Both the position numbers and the translations under genes were made by a program. A DNA stretch of 64,000 bases from Salibacter halophilus (GTDB lineage: Bacteria > Bacteroidota > Bacteroidia > Flavobacteriales_G > Salibacteraceae): positions 62,001 through 126,000 of the forward strand of contig NZ_WACR01000009.1 of NCBI RefSeq assembly GCF_008806325.1. The letters are read 5' to 3'. Under the pieces are notes generated by a model. That model was not told the origin of the DNA. It saw only the letters and a program-made list of their open reading frames with translations, and ran no database searches. Below, one piece after another: positions 43,848 to 53,000 of the stretch. Each line of letters starts with the position of its first letter. Position 1 is the first letter of the stretch.

Positions 43848-44033
43848 ATTTATACCGGTGGCAGTTTTTAAAGTCACATGAAAATGCGGCTTCCAAACGA
43901 AAACCGGCATTGCAACTTAAAGGAAATGCCCTGGCGGCATGGAATAGTTAAAATGTTTTACTAGCAACGAACCGTAGGCAAAATCCGTCTAAAAGGGGTG
44001 ACGGATTTACACCTAACTCTTAAAAATCAACCA
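43848..44033 (+). promoter_or_regulatory. Long structured 5' leader of the giant adhesin gene
   Basis: About 185 nt between the probable start site and the ATG at 44034, unusually long for this genome. It holds at least two stem-loops: GGCATT / AATGCC (43906-43930) and a perfect nine-bp hairpin AAATCCGTC / GACGGATTT (43981-44008) just ahead of the start codon. I cannot match it to a known riboswitch class; it is a candidate cis-regulatory RNA. Confidence 0.4.
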
Positions 44034-47000
44034 ATGAGAAGAATACTACTTCTAATAACGATACTGTTTTCTACACTATTTTTCAGCGAAAAGGCTTTTG
44101 GGACGCATATTGCCGGAGGCGATATTAATGTTCAGCATTTAAGCGGCAATCAGTTTGAAGTTAATATTAATCTCTATGGGGATTGTAGTGGTAACTTTGG
44201 ATTACTAAATAGCGATGTTAATTTAGGGGTGTTGGGTTCGTGTTTTACTGATTTTCGTCAATTCATTCCCCTCTTAAATCCTGGGGGAACAGAAGTGAGT
44301 CAGGTATGTCCTAGTGCTATTAGTAATACCACTTGTAATAGTGGGTCTCTTCCTGGATTGTTGAGGTTTAGTTATTCGGGGACAGTTACTTTACCTTCTA
44401 CAAACTGTGTTGCTACTTTTAGACTTGCAGACTTTGCAAGAAACTCAACACAAAACATAGTCAATTCTAATGGTGAGTCTTTTTATATAGAGACTAAATT
44501 GGATCTCTCAACATCTAGCACAAACTCTTCACCTCAATTTGCATTTGATCCAATAGCTTATGCGATTCAAAATCAACCTATAACGTTTAACTTTGGTGCG
44601 ACAGATGCGGATGGGGATAGTTTGAAGTATTCTTTAGTTGGGGCTAGAGGTTTTAGCACTAATTCTCCAAATGCCCCATTAACTAATATTATTACTAATT
44701 CACCAACTACTTTATCATACCAAACAGGCTACAGTGCAACATCACCGATTCAAGGTATTACTCTTAATCAGAACACAGGTTCAGCATCAGCCCTTCCGAC
44801 AGTGCAAGGAAATTTTATTGTTGTTGCCAAAGTTGAAGAGTTTGATAATGGAGTCTTGATCGGAGAAATGATTCGCGATATTCAAATTGTTGTGGTTTCA
44901 GATCCCAACAATATTCCTACAGCTCCTTCAACATTTACAAACTTTTCAGGTTGGGCTGATTCTGTTGATCAATCAACGATCAGCGCATATCCCGGAATGG
45001 ATTTTTGTATCGATATTACCTTCTCTGATAATGATGCAGCAGATTCACTTTCTTTGGTGACTAATTTAAGTTCAGTTTTACCCGGAGCCAGTTTGAGTTT
45101 GACAGGATCTAACCCACTTACGGCAAATGTTTGTTGGACAGCTACAGCAGGGATGCCTGTGAGCAATACGGTAGTTTTTAATGTATCAGATAGTGCTTGT
45201 CCTGTCTCAGGAGTTAATTCTTATTCATTAAATGTTTTAGTCCCACCTTGTAATGGGCTTGTGGGTAGAGTGCGAACGCAAGATGCATCCTGTGCAGGGG
45301 CTTGTGACGGCTGGGCAAAAGTGAAAATGTTCTGCGGGTCAGGTAATTACACTTATAATTGGGTCAATACAAATGTAGGGCCCATACCACCAAATGATAG
45401 TGTGACCTTGTGTGCTAGTTCAACGCAGTATAACCTTGTTGTTACAGATAATTCAACCAGTGAAGTTTACAGTAAGGCGGTTTCGATTCAAGAGCCTCCC
45501 ACAATTAACATTTCAAGCTCTACTAATGCAGCGAGTTGTGGGGGAGCTTGTGATGGAAGTATTTCCACGATAGTGACAGGTGGTACCCCACCTTTTAATT
45601 ACAATTGGGGCGATATCTCTGCAAATACAGCATTTCGTGCAGGTTTGTGTGCAGGGACTTACGACTTAACAGTTACAGACCAAAAAGGATGTGAAAAAAT
45701 TGAAAGTTATACAATTGTTTCACCACCGTCAATTAATTCATCCGTGGTTTCAGTGACTGACCCATTATGCGCTGGCGGTAGCACTGGAGAGGTAGTTGTA
45801 GAGTCTACTGTTGGTTGCGGTAATGTGCCCTCAGCAACTTGTCCTGGATTGGATACTGCTCAGGTAGGCACAGGGAATATCGTTTTAAGTGGAAATAACT
45901 ACCCTGCAATTTACGGAGCTTCTAATAAAGCGGCAAAACATCAAATGGTTTTTACAGCTTCTGAGTTACAGGCTCAGGGAGTTCAAGCAGGACCTATTGA
46001 AGAGATTGCTTTTTTTGTTGGTAGTGGAAATTTAAAAGGTTTTGCATCATCGTTTGATAATTTTGAAATTAAAATGGGATGTTCAAGTGCTTCAGATTTA
46101 TCTGGAGGATTTGAGGCAGGTTTAGGTCCCGTGTTTAGCGTTCAGAGTACGATGGCTATGGTAGGATGGAATAACTACCAATTTCCTTCACCTTTTTACT
46201 GGGATGGACAATCAAATGTAGTTGTTGAGGTATGCTTTACTAATAGTGGATCAGGAGTTTCAGGGGGTAACTCTCATGAAAATCTTTCGAATACCGGTCA
46301 GCCAATGACGCGTTATTACGCTGCTAATAATGATTCGGTTTGCGTTTCACCGGGTGCTGGTGCTACTTCAACACTTCGACCAAACGTGCGTTTCAAGCAT
46401 TGTGCAGATCAATTAGACTACTCATGGTCACCGGCTCCTGCAGCTGGTCAAAATAACGATACGGTAACAGGACTACCTGCTGGAACTTACACGGTAACCG
46501 TGACGAACAGTGCTAACTGTTCAGATACTTTAACGGTAAATGTTACTGATCCACCTCCATTTACGACTTCAATCAGCCTCGATCAGGCGGTTTCCTGTCC
46601 CGGTGTTTGTGATGCACAGGTAACGGCTACCTCAACGGGAGGAGCTGCTCCAATAACGTATTCGTGGGATAACGGATTGCCAAACGGAGCTAATCAAACA
46701 GGGCTCTGCGGGGCAACAACATATAACGTAACAGCAACTGATGATAACAACTGTACTTCAACTGCTCAAATCACGATTACTGAACCAACAGCGATTAACC
46801 TCACAGCATCAGTAGATGTACCGGTTTCCTGTAATGGTGTTTGTGATGCGGAGATTTCAGCATCTGCCTCTGGAGGTGGAGGCGGTTTTACTTACGCCTG
46901 GAGTGGCGGTTTAGGCAGTGGTCAAACCCAAACGGGCGTTTGTGGTAACCAAACCTACACCGTAACCGTAACCGATGCGAACGGTTGTACCGAAACAGCA

Positions 47001-50000
47001 CAGGTGACGGTCAACGAACCGGCTGTTCTAACAGCATCGATTACAACTGACAGTCCTGTTTCCTGTAACGGAGTGTGTGATGGGGAAGTAACAGCATCCG
47101 GCTCAGGCGGAACATCGCCTTACACATTTGCATGGGATGGCGGCCTCGGAAACGGAGCTTCTCAAACGACACTTTGCGGTGGACAAACATATAATGTAAC
47201 CGTCACTGACTCGAGAGGATGTACAGCAACTGACCAGGTGACACTTGCTGATCCACTGGCAATCACAACGAGCTCAACAGTAAACAGTGATGCGAGCTGT
47301 AATGGAGCTTGCGATGGTGATGCACAGGTTTCAGCATCAGGCGGAGCAGGCGGTTTCACTTATGACTGGAACGGAACAATCACCGGTCAAAACCCAACGA
47401 ATTTATGCGCGGGCACTTACGATGTAACTGTAACAGATGCCAACGGATGTACGGCAATCGAGCAGGTTGTAATTGCTGAGCCGGCACCGGTAAACGTGAC
47501 GATCAACCTCGATCAGGCGGTATCCTGTAACGGAGTTTGTGATGGGGAAGTAACGGCATCCGCAACAGGCGGTAATGGCGGCTTCACTTACACTTGGGAC
47601 AATAGCTTGCCTAACGGAGCAAACCAAACAGGGCTTTGCGGAGCAACTACATATAATGTAACCGCAACTGATGCCAACGGTTGTACGGGCACGGCACAGA
47701 TTACAATTTCAGAACCATCATCGATCAACCTTACAGCAACAGTAGATGTGCAGGTTTCGTGTAACGGAGTTTGCGATGGAGAAATCTCAGCATCGGCAAC
47801 AGGTGGAGCTGGTGGCTTCTCTTATGCGTGGAGTGGTGGTCTCGGTAATGGTCAAACCCAAACAGGCGTTTGCGGTAACCAAACCTACACCGTAACTGCA
47901 ACCGATGCGAACGGTTGTACGGAGACTGCTCAGGTAACAGTGAGTGAGCCATCGGCAGTTTCAGTGTCGATCACAACAGATAGTCCTGTTTCATGTAACG
48001 GAGTTTGTGACGGGGCTGTGACAGCATCCGGCTCAGGCGGAACATCGCCTTACACATTTGCATGGGATGGCGGCCTCGGAAACGGAGCTTCTCAAACGAC
48101 ACTTTGCGGTGGCCAAACATATAATGTAACCATCACCGATGCGAGCGGATGTACAGCAACTGACCAGGTGACGTTGACAGAGCCGTCTGCAATCACAACG
48201 AGCTCAACAGTAAATAGCGATGCGAGCTGTAACGGAGCTTGCGATGGTGATGCACAGGTTTCAGCATCAGGCGGAGCAGGCGGTTTCACTTATGACTGGA
48301 ACGGAACAATAACCGGTCAAAACCCAACGAATTTATGCGCGGGCACTTACGATGTAACTGTAACAGATGCCAACGGATGTACAACAACTGAGCAGGTGAT
48401 TATCGGAGAGCCAAATCCGGTTGTGGCAAGCATCACGATTGATCAGCCGGTTACTTGCGGTGGAATTTGTGATGGTCAAATCACGGCTTCAGCAACTGGT
48501 GGAGATGGCGGACCATTCACATTTACGTGGTTAAATGGATTACCGGCCGGAGCTACTCAGTCTAATCTTTGCGGTGACAGTACTTATACAGTGATCGCTA
48601 CAGACGGGAACGGATGTGCCGATACTACAAGTATTACACTCACCGATCCATCAACAATCAGCGTAACGGCAACAGTAGATGTGCAGGTTTCGTGTAACGG
48701 AGTTTGCGATGGAGAAATCTCAGCATCGGCAACAGGTGGAGCAGGCGGCTTTACTTACACATGGAGTGGTGGTCTCGGTAATGGTCAGACCCAAACAGGC
48801 GTTTGTGGAAATCAAACATACACCGTAACTGCAACCGATGCGAATGGCTGTAGTGAAACTGCCCAGGTAACAGTTAACGAACCGGCTGCTTTAACAGCAT
48901 CCATTACAACTGATAGTCCTGTTTCGTGTAATGGAGTATGTGACGGAGCAGTAACAGCATCCGGTTCAGGCGGAACTGCACCTTACACATTTACATGGGA
49001 TGGCGGTCTTGGAAACGGAGCTTCTCAAACTGCACTTTGCGGAGGTCAAACATACACCGTAACCATCACCGATGATAACGGTTGTACAGCAACTGATCAG
49101 GTAACGCTCGCTGATCCTGCGGTTCTGACCGCAACGTCAACTGTAAACAGTGACGCTTCATGTAACGGAGTTTGTGACGGTGATGCTGAAGTAACACCAT
49201 CAGGCGGAACTGCACCTTATACTTATGACTGGAATGGAACAATTACTGGTCAAAATCCAACAAATTTATGTGCGGGCACTTATGATGTTACCGTAACAGA
49301 CGACAACGGTTGTACAGTAATTGAACAGGTGATAATCGGAGAACCAAGTGCGGTTGTAGCGAGTATCACGATCGATCAACCGGTTTCTTGTAGCGGTGTT
49401 TGTGATGCTCAAATTACAGCATCAGCAACAGGTGGTGATGGCGGACCGTTCACATTTACATGGTTAAATGGATTACCGGCCGGAGCAACTCAATCGAATC
49501 TTTGCGGAGATAGCACTTACACGGTTATTGCGACAGATGGTAGCGGCTGTACAGATACGGCTGACATAACATTAACTGATCCGGCAACGATTTCACTTAC
49601 AACTACAGTAATTAATGATGCAAGTTGTAACAGTAGCTGCGATGGAAGTGGTTTTGTAACTGCTTCTGGTGGTACAGCACCTTATACTTACAACTGGTCA
49701 AACTCAACTTCAAACGATACAATAGATAGTATTTGCGCTGGGACATATTTAGTAACTGTAACAGATGCAGGAGGATGCTCTGAAGTAGACTCGGTGATCA
49801 TTTCAGAACCGACACCACTCAACTTTAGCGTCTCTATTCAAACTCCGGTTACCTGTGCTCCATTCTGTAATGGTGAAGCAGCAGCTACTGCGCCATCAGG
49901 TGGTACACCACCTTATTCATTGACATGGTCAAATGGAGATAGTGGTTTAGTAGCCGATTCAGTTTGCCCGGGATTATTGCAGGCATTCCTTGTTGATGCT

Positions 50001-53000
50001 AACGGATGTTCTGATACGTTAGATCTCAACCTTGCCAGTCCGGCTGCATTCTCAGTTTCGATTACATCATCTACAGATGTAACTTGCCCGGGCGGAAATA
50101 CAGGTAGTGCATCAGCATCAGTTAATAACCCTACTCCAGATATGATCTACAACTGGGCTCCGGCTCCGGGTGCTGGTCAGGGTACGTTAAATGCTTCACA
50201 ACTTTCAGCCGGAACTTACAGCATCACCGTTACTGATACAGTGACGAACTGTACTGATGTGGCTCAGGTGACAATCAACGAACCTGCACCGATCAATATC
50301 AACTTTACAACTACAATTCCTATTTCATGTAATGGAGTTTGTGATGGTGAACTCGATGTTTCTGCAACTGGCGGAAATGGCGGATTTACTTTCAGCTGGA
50401 GTACATCGGGAACGGGAACAACTCAAAGTAACCTTTGTGCGGGGATGTATTATGTGACTGCTACAGATGATTCTGGTTGTGTGGCAGTCGATTCATTCGA
50501 TCTTTCAGAACCGGCACCGCTTGCTCTTGCCACTTCATCAAATGATGAATCATGCGCAGGTGCTTGTGATGCTACTGCAACGGTTACTCCGAGTGGAGGT
50601 ACAGCTCCTTACACTTACCAATGGCCAAGTGGTGGAACAGACTCAACTGATACGGCATTGTGCGTTGGTCCGGTAACAGTAACAGTTACTGATGACAATG
50701 GATGTACAAACACAGCAACGATAAACGTAAACGGTCCGCAACCATTGGTTCTGACCGATCAAATAATTTCACAGCCGAGCTGTAATGGTGGTTGTGATGG
50801 ACAGGCAAGTGTATCTGTAACGGGCGGTACTTCACCTTACTCATTCAGTTGGTCTGGTGGTGGATCCGGTACGAGTCAGTCTAACTTATGTGCCGGAACA
50901 ACAACTGTAACTGTAACTGATAACAACGGCTGTACAGACACTGTGAATATTCAGCTTCAGGCTCCAAATGGAATCAACGCTACAATTGTTGAAAACCAAA
51001 GTATATCGTGTAACGGATCATGTGATGGTGAATTGGAAGTGAATATTACTCAAGGTTTAGCCCCATTTGTATTCACATGGTCTAACAGTGGTTCAACGCA
51101 GGTTCAATCAGGATTGTGTGCAGGTACTTATTCTGTGACGATTGAAGATGCTAACAATTGTATTTCGACATTGAGCTATAACCTAACTGAGCCGGCTGCA
51201 ATTGTAATGAATCCATCAACTACAGATCCTAACTGCGGTGCTTGTGATGGTGTTATTGACGCGAGTGTAATAACAAATGGTGTTGCGCCATTTACTTATT
51301 CATGGTCAGGAATTACACCAAACCCGGGTAACGTTTCAATTGTAAACAACCTTTGTCCGGGAGCTTATAATGTAACAGTTACTGACGCTGGCGGATGTGC
51401 TGATACAGCTCTTATCACGCTCAGCAGTGTTGGCGCACCTGGCGGAACAATAACAGGAATTGATCCAACTTGCTTTGACTCTTGTAACGGTTCAGTAGAA
51501 GTAACACCGGTAGGTGGTACGCTACCTTACGATTACCAGTGGTCAACTTCAAATCCTAATGATACGACTGAAATAATCACAGGTGTTTGTGATGGTATTT
51601 ACACGGTAACTGTAACGGATGCAACGGGTTGTCAGCTTGTGCTTGCTGATACACTCGATAATCCGGCTCCACTTTCAGCGTCATCATCAACGACTGATGT
51701 GACTTGTAACGGAGCTTGTGATGGTGAAATAGTAGTTACGCCAACAAGCGGAAGCGGACCTTATACATTTAATTGGAGTGATAGTGGCACTGATTCGGTC
51801 AGAACCGGACTTTGTGCTGATACATACTTCTTAACTATGACAGATGGTTCAGGTTGTGTTCTGATCGATACATTTACGATTACTGAACCGACAGCCATTA
51901 CAAGTTCTTTTGTCGATACAACAGATGCTACTTGTTTCAATAGCTGTGATGGAATGGCTGAAGTATCAGCATCAGGCGGTAACGGATCGTTTACTTACAA
52001 CTGGTCATCAGGTGCTTCAGGTAGCATTGCAAACAACTTGTGTGTTGGAGAAAACTACGTGACTATCACTGATGGTAATGGTTGTTCAATAATCGACACG
52101 ATTGACATCGGTGCACCACCGGCAATTGTTATCGATACTGCAATTATTGAAGATGCTTCATGTTCTGCTGATACAGGAAGTATTGAAGTTGTAGCATCAG
52201 GCGGACAGGGAAGCTTGACTTACTCCTGGAACGGAGGCGCCTTAAGTGGTAATCCGATCACAGGTTTGTCGGGTGGAGTTTACAATCTTACTATTACTGA
52301 TACTACCGGATGTAGCGTTACAGCTTCTTACACTGTAGGCAACATAGGAGCTCCTGATGTAACAATGTTGTCTCAGGATATCAGCTGTCACGGAGCATGT
52401 GACGGAACAGTTACAGCTGCAGTTGTGAATGGTTCCGGCTATTCTTACAACTGGAGTAATGGATCGAGCGGAGCTACGCAATCTGGTCTTTGTCCGGGGA
52501 CTTATACGGTAACAGTTGATGATGGATCAGGATGCTTAGCGATTGAATCTGTGACATTGACTGAACCTGCTGAAATTTTCATCGACAGTATCGTGACAAC
52601 ACCAACAGCTTGCGGTGACTCAAACGGAGTTATTGAAGTATTTGCTCACGGTGGTGAAGGAACTCTTACTTACCTTATTAATGGAGTAGATACTGTAAAC
52701 CCAATAATCAATGTAGCGGGTGGAACTTATACAGTAGAGGTAGCCGACACAACTGGATGCTCTGTATCACAAATTGTTCCGGTTCCAAACACCGGAAGCT
52801 TTGGAATTACAGTTTCAAAAGTTGATGTGACTTGCTTTGATGATTGTAATGGTCAGGCGTTTGTGAACATCGGTCCACCACCGGGAACAGGGCCTTACAG
52901 TATTCAGTGGACAACTGGAGTAAATGATACACTCAATACTTTGACTGATCTGTGTCCCGGAACTTACGGTGTTCAGGTGACTGATGAAACAGGTGGTTGT

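Noticed and set aside
43848-44033. Leader as a known c-di-GMP, cobalamin, glycine or SAM riboswitch
   Set aside because: None of the consensus cores that I know for those classes could be aligned; kept only as an unclassified structured leader.
47162-48289. Identical antisense reading frames 930 bp apart (47162-47359 and 48092-48289)
   Set aside because: Shadows of the duplicated SprB blocks on the other strand; no start context or family.
46561-49610. Regular direct repeats that could look like a CRISPR array or satellite DNA
   Set aside because: They are in-frame SprB protein modules with codon-level divergence and module lengths of about 230 bp; no short repeat-spacer pattern.
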